Of a DNA stretch of 15,997 nucleotides, positions 7,299-14,584 are shown in pieces. The stretch lies in NCBI GenBank assembly GCA_934718155.1, contig CAKUZF010000049.1:1-15997 (forward strand). The letters run 5' to 3'. The notes below the pieces were generated by a model. That model did not search any database and was not told the DNA's origin. It saw nothing but the letters and a program-made list of their open reading frames with translations. This DNA is from an uncultured Parabacteroides sp. GTDB taxonomy: Bacteria; Bacteroidota; Bacteroidia; Bacteroidales; Tannerellaceae. The first letter of the stretch is position 1, and every line of letters begins with the position of its first letter. The translations under genes and the position numbers were made by a program.

Positions 7299-7910
7299 AT
7301 GTTTATAGAACAACCGCCCTGGTTTTACAGGGCCCTGTTCCCAGGGGTAACCTGGAGAATGCCGGCCGAGCCGAAGTGTGTGTATCTCACCTTCGACGAC
7401 GGCCCCATTCCCGAGGTTACCCCTTGGGTTTTAGATGTGCTGGATCGGTATGGCGTGAAGGCCACCTTCTTCATGGTGGGCGACAACGTGCGCAAGCATC
7501 CCGACGTGTTCCGAATGGTGGTCGAGCGTGGCCACCGCATCGGCAATCACACCTTCAACCATATCCAAGGACTGCGTTACCTGACGAAGAACTATCTGGC
7601 GAATGTGGAGAAGGCGGCGCGCTATATCCCCAGCGACCTGTTTCGTCCGCCCCATGGCCACATGCGCATTCCGCAAACCCTCTGCCTGACTCGCAAATAC
7701 AGGGTGGTGATGTGGGACGTAGTCACCCGCGACTACAGCCCGCACATGACCCCGCAAGGCGTGTTGAACGTGGTGAAGCGATACACCCGCAATGGCTCCG
7801 TCATCGTCTTCCATGATTCGCTGAAGGCCGAGCGCAACATGCGTGAAGCCATGCCCAAGGCCATCGAATGGCTGTTGGCCCAAGGCTATACGTTTAAAGT
7901 GTTCGAATAG
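7299..7910 (+). CDS. Polysaccharide deacetylase, NodB/CE4 family
   Basis: A 203-residue protein made almost wholly of the NodB homology domain, a metal-dependent deacetylase of N- or O-acetylated sugars. All CE4 motifs are visible: TFDDGP (31-36; D33 likely base, D34 metal ligand), GNHTFNH (82-88; metal histidines H84 and H88), RPPHG (116-120), MWDVVTRDY (138-146) and IVFHDS (169-174, H172). No signal peptide or membrane anchor is seen, so it is probably cytoplasmic or exported by an unclear route. It starts 7 bases after the DUF2723 gene and ends 1 base before queG, implying one transcript. The substrate may be a peptidoglycan, lipid-linked or envelope glycan sugar; sequence alone does not tell. 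The ATG at 7299 gives the short N-terminal lead usual for this compact subgroup. Confidence 0.92.
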   Translation: MFIEQPPWFYRALFPGVTWRMPAEPKCVYLTFDDGPIPEVTPWVLDVLDRYGVKATFFMVGDNVRKHPDVFRMVVERGHRIGNHTFNHIQGLRYLTKNYLANVEKAARYIPSDLFRPPHGHMRIPQTLCLTRKYRVVMWDVVTRDYSPHMTPQGVLNVVKRYTRNGSVIVFHDSLKAERNMREAMPKAIEWLLAQGYTFKVFE

Positions 7911-7911
7911 G

Positions 7912-8835
7912 ATGTTGGTGGCTGAAGAGGTAAAGCGAGAGGCGAGGGCCTTGGGCTTCTCGGCTTGCGGACTAGCCCGGGTGGAGGCAGCCGAGAGCGA
8001 GATGGCTCATTACGACGCATGGATCGCCAAGGGCTATCAGGCCGGGATGCACTACATGGCCAACCATCGCCCCCTGCGCAGAGACCCCGAAGGACTCTTG
8101 GAGGGTGCGAAGAGCATCATCTCGGTCGCCCTCAACTATTACCCGGCGCATCCTCTGCCGAAAGAGGCACCCCAAGTGGCCTATTATGCCTATGGTAAAG
8201 ACTATCACGTGGTGGTGAAGGAACGCCTGCGCCAGCTGGGAGAACGGCTGGGCCTTTCCGACAAGATGCGTTGCTTCACCGATTCCGCTCCCCTTTTCGA
8301 ACGCTATTGGGCTTGGCGGGCCGGCCTAGGTTGGATTGGGAAGAATGGCTGCCTGATCGTGCCCCACAAAGGTTCCTTCTTCTTCTTGGGAGAGCTTGTC
8401 ACCACCGCCGAGTCGGATGTCTACGACCAGCCTCAACGCAGCCGCTGCGGACGGTGTCGCCGCTGCTTGGAGGCCTGCCCGACGGGCGCATTGGAGGCCC
8501 CTCGCTTGTTGAACGCCAACAAGTGCCTCTCCTACTTGACCATCGAACATCGGGATGAGATCCCCGCCGAGCAGGCGCAACGCATGGGCAACCGATTCTA
8601 TGGGTGCGACACCTGTCAGCTGGTCTGCCCGTGGAACCGTTTCGCCCAGCCTACGCAAGAGGCCGCTTTCCAACCCACCGAAGCCCTCCTCTCGCTGGAT
8701 AGGGAGCAGCTGGAGCACTTCACGCCCGAGGCTTATCAGCGTCTGTTTGCCGGTTCGGCGGCGAAGCGAGCCAAGTATGCCGGATTGCTGCGCAATGCGA
8801 AAGCCTGGCTGGCGGCACAGGAAAAACTGCCGTAA
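7912..8835 (+). CDS. queG: Epoxyqueuosine reductase
   Basis: A 307-residue cytoplasmic enzyme that reduces epoxyqueuosine to queuosine at tRNA wobble position 34, using cobalamin and two [4Fe-4S] clusters. The first cluster motif is C179-x2-C182-x2-C185-x3-C189-P. The second set is C205 together with C232-x2-C235-x3-C239-P. The catalytic-site segment is FTDSAPLFERYWAWRAGLGWIGKNG-like (122-146), with D124 the expected acid. The frame stays open upstream to an ATG at 7843, but those 23 codons overlap the deacetylase and lack family similarity. The ATG at 7912, one base after the preceding stop, begins the conserved N-terminus. Length is a little under that of E. coli QueG, which has extra C-terminal repeats. 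Tight coupling to the deacetylase suggests co-transcription rather than a shared pathway. Confidence 0.95.
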   Translation: MLVAEEVKREARALGFSACGLARVEAAESEMAHYDAWIAKGYQAGMHYMANHRPLRRDPEGLLEGAKSIISVALNYYPAHPLPKEAPQVAYYAYGKDYHVVVKERLRQLGERLGLSDKMRCFTDSAPLFERYWAWRAGLGWIGKNGCLIVPHKGSFFFLGELVTTAESDVYDQPQRSRCGRCRRCLEACPTGALEAPRLLNANKCLSYLTIEHRDEIPAEQAQRMGNRFYGCDTCQLVCPWNRFAQPTQEAAFQPTEALLSLDREQLEHFTPEAYQRLFAGSAAKRAKYAGLLRNAKAWLAAQEKLP

Positions 8836-8933
8836 AACAGCCCCCTACGATTTGGCGTTCTCCGAAAAAATAACGAATATTGCAGTTGAAATCTCAATTC
8901 ACTGAATGTTTAACAAAAAATACCATGTAATTT

Positions 8934-10106
8934 ATGAAGAGATTATTAGCTGTATTGATGGCGCTCTGCCTTGCGTTGCCGATCTACGCACAAGAGCTGA
9001 GCAATTTTGCGAAAAACGAACCTTTGGTTTCCCCCGAGATGAAAGATGGGAAGATCACTTTCCGCTTAGCCGCGCCTGAGGCAAAGCGTGTGCAATTGAC
9101 TGGCGGCTTCATGCCGACTCAGAAGGTGACCTACAACAACCGCCAGATGGATGTGCCCGTTCCGGCAGATATGGTGAAGAACGACAAGGGCGTTTGGGAG
9201 CTGACGATCGACCAGCCCGCTCCGGAACTTTATACCTATAACTTTATTATGGACGGCGTGTCGGTGAACGACCCGCTGAACGTGTTGCAGCAGCGCGACG
9301 GCGTGCGCTACCTGAGCATCGTGATCGTGCCGGGCGACTTTACGGCCAACTATTTCGAGGCTGAGCACCGAGGTAACCTGCGGAAGATCTGGTATGACTC
9401 ACCCTCGTTAGGGCTTAACCGCCGCATGTATGTCTACACCCCCTATGGCTACGACGATCCGAAGAACGCGGGAAAGCGTTACCCCGTGCTCTACCTCTTC
9501 CATGGAGCGGGTGGCGACGAGGACGCTTGGAGCAACATGGGCCGTTCATGCCAGATACTCGACAACCTGATCGAGCAGGGCAAGGCGGAGCCGATGATTG
9601 TGGTCACTCCGAACGGCAACCCCGGTCAGCAGGCCGCTAAACCGCTGCAGTTGCCCGAGAAGCCTTTCGTATGGAACGACCCCGCGACACGCAACAGCTA
9701 TATCCACTCGGTGGCGAAAGACATCATACCTTATATAGATAGCCATTTCCGCACCTTGCCCGACAAGGCCCACCGGGCTGTGGCTGGCCTCTCGATGGGT
9801 GGTGGACACACCTTCGCCCTCTCGGGTAACTATCCGGAGCTGTTCGACTACATCTGCCCGTTGAGCTGCGGCTCGCAAGACACGCCCGAGAACAACGCCC
9901 TGCTGGCCAACATCAAGAAGGCAGGCTATAAGCTGTACTGGGTGGGCTGTGGCGATGCCGACTTTGCCTACCCCGGCACGAAGGTGCTCGACGAGATGCT
10001 GAAGAAGCAAGGTATGGAGCACACGATGTTTATCAGCGGCGGCGGCCACACGTGGAGCAACTGGCGCTACTACCTGAACAACTTCGCTACGCTGCTGTTT
10101 AAGTAG
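8934..10106 (+). CDS. Secreted CE1/esterase-D-like carbohydrate esterase
   Basis: A 390-residue exported alpha/beta hydrolase. Residues 1-19 are a type I signal peptide (YA-Q). Residues about 30-135 form a beta-sandwich early-set domain like those preceding many Bacteroidota CE1 esterases (ITFRLAAPEAKRVQLTG; YTYNFIMDGV). The esterase domain spans about 145-390. LFHGAGGDEDAWS (188-200) provides the oxyanion region, GLSMGGG (285-291) carries nucleophile S287, and SGGGHTWSNW (368-377) carries H372. D341 or D343 in GCGDADF is the likely acid. Such enzymes remove feruloyl or acetyl esters from plant polysaccharides, or act on other acyl esters such as siderophores; the substrate here is unknown. 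No xylanase or SusC/D genes flank it. The upstream gap (8836-8933) is AT-rich but lacks an exact TAnnTTTG box; TACGATTTG at 8846-8854 is one base too long. Confidence 0.9.
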   Translation: MKRLLAVLMALCLALPIYAQELSNFAKNEPLVSPEMKDGKITFRLAAPEAKRVQLTGGFMPTQKVTYNNRQMDVPVPADMVKNDKGVWELTIDQPAPELYTYNFIMDGVSVNDPLNVLQQRDGVRYLSIVIVPGDFTANYFEAEHRGNLRKIWYDSPSLGLNRRMYVYTPYGYDDPKNAGKRYPVLYLFHGAGGDEDAWSNMGRSCQILDNLIEQGKAEPMIVVTPNGNPGQQAAKPLQLPEKPFVWNDPATRNSYIHSVAKDIIPYIDSHFRTLPDKAHRAVAGLSMGGGHTFALSGNYPELFDYICPLSCGSQDTPENNALLANIKKAGYKLYWVGCGDADFAYPGTKVLDEMLKKQGMEHTMFISGGGHTWSNWRYYLNNFATLLFK

Positions 10107-10129
10107 CCGTTCCCACAGACTCGAAATAG

Positions 10130-10188
10130 ACCCCCTACCTCGCAACAGACGAACCCCACGGTTTGTGGCCGCGAAGTAGGGGGTTTTT
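10130..10188 (+). terminator. Terminator of the esterase gene
   Basis: Arms 10130-10143 (ACCCCCTACCTCGC) and 10171-10184 pair over 14 positions with one C-A mismatch, followed by a T run at 10184-10188. It lies 24 bases after the esterase stop. The 27-base loop is unusually long and contains one arm of a second inverted repeat (see the next entry). Confidence 0.75.
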
Positions 10189-10207
10189 GTGGTTCAACCG
10201 TGGGGTT
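10152..10207. repeat. Perfect 12-bp inverted repeat interleaved with the terminator
   Basis: AACCCCACGGTT (10152-10163) is the exact reverse complement of AACCGTGGGGTT (10196-10207). The left arm is inside the terminator loop and the right arm lies beyond its T run, so the two helices interlock as in an H-type pseudoknot. The right arm ends 15 bases before the -7 box of the M16 peptidase gene. It may be an RNA fold in read-through transcripts or a DNA operator. Confidence 0.7.
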
Positions 10208-10222
10208 TATTCCGAATTATGA

Positions 10223-10230
10223 TACCTTTG
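10223..10230 (+). promoter_or_regulatory. Putative -7 box of the M16 peptidase gene
   Basis: TACCTTTG is an exact TAnnTTTG match. Expected transcription begins about 10236, giving a leader of roughly 10 bases to the ATG at 10245 or 22 bases to the in-frame ATG at 10257. No TTG lies at the 19-base spacing; the region there is instead the right arm of the inverted repeat. Confidence 0.55.
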
Positions 10231-10244
10231 CGCCTAAATTCTAA

Positions 10245-13067
10245 ATGAGAAAGAAAATGAAATCATTTGTACGCACCTTATCGCTCTTGCTGGCCTGGCT
10301 GGCCCTCGTGCCCCTTTTCGCCCAGCAGCCCGAGCCGCTTCCGATCGATCCGAAGTTGCGCTATGGGAAACTGAGTAACGGATTGACCTATTACATCCGC
10401 CATAATACATTGCCCAAGGAGCGAGCCGATTTCTACATCGCGCAGAACGTAGGCTCCATCTTGGAGGAGGAGAACCAGCGCGGCTTGGCCCACTTCCTCG
10501 AGCACATGGCGTTCGACGGCACCGCCAATTTCCCCAACAACGGCATGGATAAGTACATCGAGCGTGTCGGTATGCGCAATGGAGAGAACTTCAATGCCTA
10601 TACCTCGTTCGACGAGACCGTCTATATGGTGACCAATGCCCCGGTGAAAACGGCGGGCGTGGTGGACTCCTGCCTCTTGATCCTGCACGATTGGTCGGGC
10701 TTCATCGCCTTGACCGATTCGGCCATAAAGAAGGAGCGAGGCGTGATCCGCGAGGAGTGGCGCACCCGTCAAGATGCGCAGATGCGCCTCTTCGAGCAGC
10801 AGCTGCCGGCCATGTTTCCCGGTAGCCGCTATGCGAACCGCATGCCGATCGGCACGATCGAGGTGATCGAAGGCTTCAAGCCCGACGAGCTGCGCGCCTA
10901 CTACAAGAAATGGTACCGCCCCGACCAGCAGGCCATCATCGTGGTGGGCGATATCGATGTGGATCAGGTGGAGGCCTCGTTGCAGCGTATCTTCGCCGAC
11001 ATACCAGCCCCCGTGAATCCGGCAGCGCGCAAGCCGGAGCTTGTGCCCGACAACATAGAGCCGCTGGTTTCGATCGCCACCGACAAGGAGGCCAACAACT
11101 TTACGCTCTCCCTCTATTACAAGCACGACAACCTGCCGAAAGAGCGCAGGGCTACCATCGAGGGCGTAGTCGTGAACTACTGCCAGCAGATCGCTTCGCT
11201 GATCATGGCGGAACGGTTCGACGAGTTGTTGCAGCAGGCCAATCCGCCCTTTATCTATGCCGAGGCCTACGACAGCGACCATTTCTTGATCGCGAAGACC
11301 AAAGGGGCCTGGACGACGGCGGCCTTGGCCCGAGAGGGCGAGGTGGATTCCACCTTGGTGGCCTTGGTGAAGGAGACCCGGCGCGTGAAGCAGTATGGTT
11401 TCACCGCTTCGGAGTATGAGCGCGCGAAGATCAACCTATTGAAATCGTATGAGTCGGCCTTTAATGAACGGGAGAATCAGAAGAACAGCACCTACGTGAA
11501 TGAATATGTGAACCATTTCACCGACGGAGGCTATATCCCTGGCATCGAGGTGGAATACGCACTGGCTAATCAGTTGGCTGCGCAGCTGACCGTGGCGGAC
11601 GTGAACCAATACGTGGGGCAGGTGATAGGCGACGACAACATCGTGATCAGCCTGACAGGACCCGAGAAGGAGGGACTGACCTATCCGTCGGAGGCGGAGC
11701 TGCTGCGCACATTCAACGCCGCGCAACAGATCCCCGTCGGTCCTTATGAAGAGACTGTCTCTACGGAGCCTTTGATTCCGCAGCTGCCTGCGCCGGGAAA
11801 GATCGTAGAGAGTCGGCAGGAGGAACGATTTGGCGAGACCGTGCTCACGCTGAGCAATGGCGTGAAGGTCGTGCTGAAGCCTACCTCGTTTAAGAAGGAT
11901 CAAATCTTAATGACGGCCACGAGTCCCGGTGGTAGCACCTGCTACGGCGAGGAGGAGAGCCGCAACCTGAAGCTATTCAACGACGTCGTGGAGCTGGGCG
12001 GCTTAGGAAACTTCTCGGCAACCGACCTGAGCAAACGGTTGGCGGGTAAGAAGGTTTCGTGTGCCATCTCGCTGGGATGGGATTCGGAGCTGGTGAACGG
12101 CATGGCAGCTCCTGCCGACCTGAAGACGCTCTTCGAACTGATCTATCTGGCTTTCACCTCGCCTCGCATGGATGAGGCGGCCTACGCCTCGTTCGAAAGC
12201 CGCATGCGGGCGCAGCTGAGAAATAGCGAGCTGAACCCGATGGTGGCGTTCAACGACTCGATCACCTCGGTGGTCTATGCCAACCATCCGAGTGCCTTGC
12301 GCCTGAAAGCGGCCGACTTCGATCAGGTCAGCTATCAGCGCATCATGGCCATTCGCGATGAACGCTTTGGCGATGCCTCCGACTTTGTCTTCTCCTTCGT
12401 GGGCAATATCCCGATGGATAGCATCCGCCCCTTGGTTGAGCAATACCTGGCCACCTTGCCTTCTACGAAGCGGGTTGAGCAGGCCGATCCCGCCCGTGTG
12501 CCGCAGCTGCGACAGGGAGCGCATAGCTGCGTGTTCAGCCAGGCGCTGGAGATACCCAAGGTGTCGGTGTTCCACCTCTATTCCGGACAGATGCCCTACG
12601 ATTTGGAGCATAAGGTGATGGCCGTCATGACGAAGCAGATCCTCGACTTGGCCTATTACGAGCAGGTGCGTGAGGCTGAGGGCGGCACCTATGGCGTTGG
12701 CGTATCGACTGCGATCTCCTCCTTCCCGAAGGGGCGCACCACGTTGCAGATCTATTTCGATACCGATCCGGAGAAGTGGGAACGCATGGGACAGATCATT
12801 CAGGAGGTCTTGCGGCGATTCGCCACCGAAGGACCCAAGGCGGAGGATTTCAAGAAGACACAAGACAACCTGCTGAAGCGTTTCGCCGAAGTCACGCAGG
12901 AGAACAGCTACTGGCTGAATGTCTTGGCCACTTACTACGAGCAGGGGCTCGACCTCAGTAGCGATTATGAGGCCGTTGTCAGGAGCATGACTCCCGCCAA
13001 GATCCAATCCTTCGTGAAGCGGTTCCTCGACCAAGGCAATCACGTCGAGGTAGTGATGAAGCCTTGA
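10245..13067 (+). CDS. Secreted M16 family zinc metallopeptidase (pitrilysin-like)
   Basis: A 940-residue exported peptidase with two M16 lobes in one chain. The signal peptide ends near residue 27 (LFA-Q). The N-terminal lobe carries the inverted zinc motif HFLEH (83-87), with E86 catalytic and H83 and H87 as ligands. E164, 77 residues after H87 in KERGVIREEW, is the expected third ligand. A second M16 fold begins near residue 525 (RFGETVLTLSNGVKVVLKPT) and lacks HxxEH, as usual for the inactive partner lobe. The substrate-cleft motif REAEGGTYGVGV lies near 806-817. Such clamshell enzymes degrade short unfolded peptides, here in the periplasm or at the envelope. The start is either ATG 10245 or the in-frame ATG 10257 (MKSFVRTL); both leave the signal peptide intact. 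The gene has its own promoter and runs head-on into the PBP4 gene, with only 8 bases between stops. Confidence 0.93.
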   Translation: MRKKMKSFVRTLSLLLAWLALVPLFAQQPEPLPIDPKLRYGKLSNGLTYYIRHNTLPKERADFYIAQNVGSILEEENQRGLAHFLEHMAFDGTANFPNNGMDKYIERVGMRNGENFNAYTSFDETVYMVTNAPVKTAGVVDSCLLILHDWSGFIALTDSAIKKERGVIREEWRTRQDAQMRLFEQQLPAMFPGSRYANRMPIGTIEVIEGFKPDELRAYYKKWYRPDQQAIIVVGDIDVDQVEASLQRIFADIPAPVNPAARKPELVPDNIEPLVSIATDKEANNFTLSLYYKHDNLPKERRATIEGVVVNYCQQIASLIMAERFDELLQQANPPFIYAEAYDSDHFLIAKTKGAWTTAALAREGEVDSTLVALVKETRRVKQYGFTASEYERAKINLLKSYESAFNERENQKNSTYVNEYVNHFTDGGYIPGIEVEYALANQLAAQLTVADVNQYVGQVIGDDNIVISLTGPEKEGLTYPSEAELLRTFNAAQQIPVGPYEETVSTEPLIPQLPAPGKIVESRQEERFGETVLTLSNGVKVVLKPTSFKKDQILMTATSPGGSTCYGEEESRNLKLFNDVVELGGLGNFSATDLSKRLAGKKVSCAISLGWDSELVNGMAAPADLKTLFELIYLAFTSPRMDEAAYASFESRMRAQLRNSELNPMVAFNDSITSVVYANHPSALRLKAADFDQVSYQRIMAIRDERFGDASDFVFSFVGNIPMDSIRPLVEQYLATLPSTKRVEQADPARVPQLRQGAHSCVFSQALEIPKVSVFHLYSGQMPYDLEHKVMAVMTKQILDLAYYEQVREAEGGTYGVGVSTAISSFPKGRTTLQIYFDTDPEKWERMGQIIQEVLRRFATEGPKAEDFKKTQDNLLKRFAEVTQENSYWLNVLATYYEQGLDLSSDYEAVVRSMTPAKIQSFVKRFLDQGNHVEVVMKP

Positions 13068-13075
13068 CAGGCCGT

Positions 13076-14536
13076 TCAGAACGCAAAGAGGGCGGAGAGC
13101 ATCTTCTCGATCGCTCGGTTGAGCTCCCTGCCGTCGCAGGCGTAATGGTTGACGAAGAGGGCGACGGCATACGTTTTGCCCCCTTGCTTCACGTAGCCCG
13201 CATAGCCCTTTACCCGGGTCATACTGCCGCTTTTCAATTGGGCAGTGCGAGCTTTCGACTTCCAAAAGTTGCGCACCGATCCCTCTACGCCCGCACGTGG
13301 AAGCGACTGGTTGAAAGCGGTGGATTGCTCGGCCTGCTTGCGCATATAGAGCAGGAAGTCAGTCATAAAGCTTGTTGATAACTTGTTGATGGCGGCCAGT
13401 CCGCTGCCATCCACTTGGTAGAGCGTAGCTACGTCGAGCCCCCGTTTCGCCCAAAAGGAGCGAAGCACCTCGGTGCCTCGGCCGAAGCTGGAGAGCACCT
13501 CACCCGGTTTCGGCTGATAGCGCAGTCCGATCGTCTTCAGGAGCGCGTCGGCATAGAGATTGTGGCTGACGAAGTTGGTGATGCGCACCAGCTCGCTCAG
13601 TGGCGGCGAGTAGGTGGTGACCAGAGTCTCCCTGTCGTTGGTGGGCCATTCGCCCGCCTCCTGCAAGAGGCGGTAGCAAGAGGGCTTGCCCACCACCTCG
13701 ATTCCAGCTTGGCGCAGGGCCTGCGTCAGGTAGGTGGCCAGGAAGAGTGGCGGGTCGGGGATGTCGCCTTTCAATTCGAAGTAGGGCTTCTCGGCAGGCA
13801 CGATGCCATAGAGGTAACGCTCGTTGCTGAAGGGCGCTCCCATCACGAAGCAGCTGTCTTTCGCCACCCGTTGTGCCGTCATGTAATTGTGGAAGCGAAG
13901 ATCCACCCAAGGCTCCACCCCTTTCACTTGCGGGCGGCTGCCGGGCTGTCCGGTTTGTAATCCAATCTTCAGGCAGTTGTCGAACACATTGAGCCCGTAG
14001 CTGCCAGCGCCGTAGTCTGTGCCCATATCTTCCACCACCCATTTCAAGGAGGTGCCTTCGGTGTCGAACAGCCGTTCGTCGGCGATCACGTCGCCCTCCA
14101 CCCGCTGGATGCCCCTTTCACGCAGGGCGGCTACCCATTCGCCGATGACATCCACCGTGTCGGTCAAGAACGACGAGCCCAAGCTGGGGTCGCCGCTCCC
14201 TTTAATATATAGGTTGCCTTGTATGACGCCCTGCTCAATCCGCCCGTCGTGCTCGATGGCGGTCGGGAAGCGATAGTCGGGACCCAACAGCTCCAAGGCC
14301 GTGGCCGTCGTGACGGTCTTCATCACCGAGGCTGGCGTCATTTGGCGCAGCGTGTCGTAGGCGAAAACGGTGCGGCCGCTTTCCACCTCCTTCACCATCA
14401 GCGAGAAGGAGGCGCCTTCCATGAACGGCTGGCGCAAGAATTGGCGGATGGGCTGGGGCGTTTGCGCCTCCAGGCAGAGAGCCCAGCAGCAAAGCCACAA
14501 AAGGCAACAGATTTTATGTGTCATTCTACGATTCAT
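13076..14536 (-). CDS. dacB: D-alanyl-D-alanine carboxypeptidase/endopeptidase, PBP4 type (S13)
   Basis: A 486-residue periplasmic penicillin-binding protein expected to trim terminal D-Ala from peptidoglycan stem peptides and/or cut cross-links. An N-terminal signal segment ends LEA-Q near residue 25. All three active-site motifs are present: SxxK as S70-VM-K73, SxN as S324-H-N326, and KSG at 435-437. GSGDPSLGSS (113-122) and VDGSGLAAIN (375-384) are further S13 landmarks. The insert between the first two motifs (about 75-320) is the large domain typical of PBP4. Start choice lies between MNRRMTHK (14536) and the internal MTHK (14524); both keep the hydrophobic core. The gene diverges from the PerM-like gene with 48 bases between start codons. 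The symbol follows family usage. Confidence 0.93.
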   Translation of the reverse strand: MNRRMTHKICCLLWLCCWALCLEAQTPQPIRQFLRQPFMEGASFSLMVKEVESGRTVFAYDTLRQMTPASVMKTVTTATALELLGPDYRFPTAIEHDGRIEQGVIQGNLYIKGSGDPSLGSSFLTDTVDVIGEWVAALRERGIQRVEGDVIADERLFDTEGTSLKWVVEDMGTDYGAGSYGLNVFDNCLKIGLQTGQPGSRPQVKGVEPWVDLRFHNYMTAQRVAKDSCFVMGAPFSNERYLYGIVPAEKPYFELKGDIPDPPLFLATYLTQALRQAGIEVVGKPSCYRLLQEAGEWPTNDRETLVTTYSPPLSELVRITNFVSHNLYADALLKTIGLRYQPKPGEVLSSFGRGTEVLRSFWAKRGLDVATLYQVDGSGLAAINKLSTSFMTDFLLYMRKQAEQSTAFNQSLPRAGVEGSVRNFWKSKARTAQLKSGSMTRVKGYAGYVKQGGKTYAVALFVNHYACDGRELNRAIEKMLSALFAF

Positions 14537-14550
14537 TTAGGAGAGATTAC

Positions 14551-14558
14551 TACCTTTG
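14551..14558 (+). promoter_or_regulatory. Putative -7 box of the PerM-like gene
   Basis: TACCTTTG matches TAnnTTTG exactly. Predicted initiation near 14564 gives a leader of about 20 bases to ATG 14585. No TTG element is seen 19 bases upstream. Initiation would fall next to or within the opposing box at 14566-14573. Confidence 0.55.
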
Positions 14559-14565
14559 TATGGAG

Positions 14566-14573
14566 CAAAGATA
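14566..14573 (-). promoter_or_regulatory. Putative -7 box of the dacB gene
   Basis: On the minus strand the bases read TATCTTTG, an exact TAnnTTTG box. Predicted initiation near 14559 gives a leader of about 22 bases to the ATG at 14536. That initiation point falls at the edge of the opposing box at 14551-14558, so the two promoters overlap face to face. Confidence 0.5.
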
Positions 14574-14584
14574 ACGAAAAATAT

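Noticed and set aside
7843..7911. Upstream extension of queG to an ATG at 7843
   Set aside because: The extra 23 residues overlap the end of the deacetylase and do not resemble QueG; the ATG at 7912 starts the family N-terminus.
12003..13265. A 420-codon open frame on the minus strand, spanning the M16 3' end and the dacB 3' end
   Set aside because: It overlaps two strongly supported genes in a different frame and has no family features. Similar shadows at 10278-11282 and 14699-15667 were rejected for the same reason.
14219..14584. Upstream extension of the PerM-like frame
   Set aside because: These codons are antisense to the dacB N-terminal region and precede the -7 box; the conserved protein begins at 14585.
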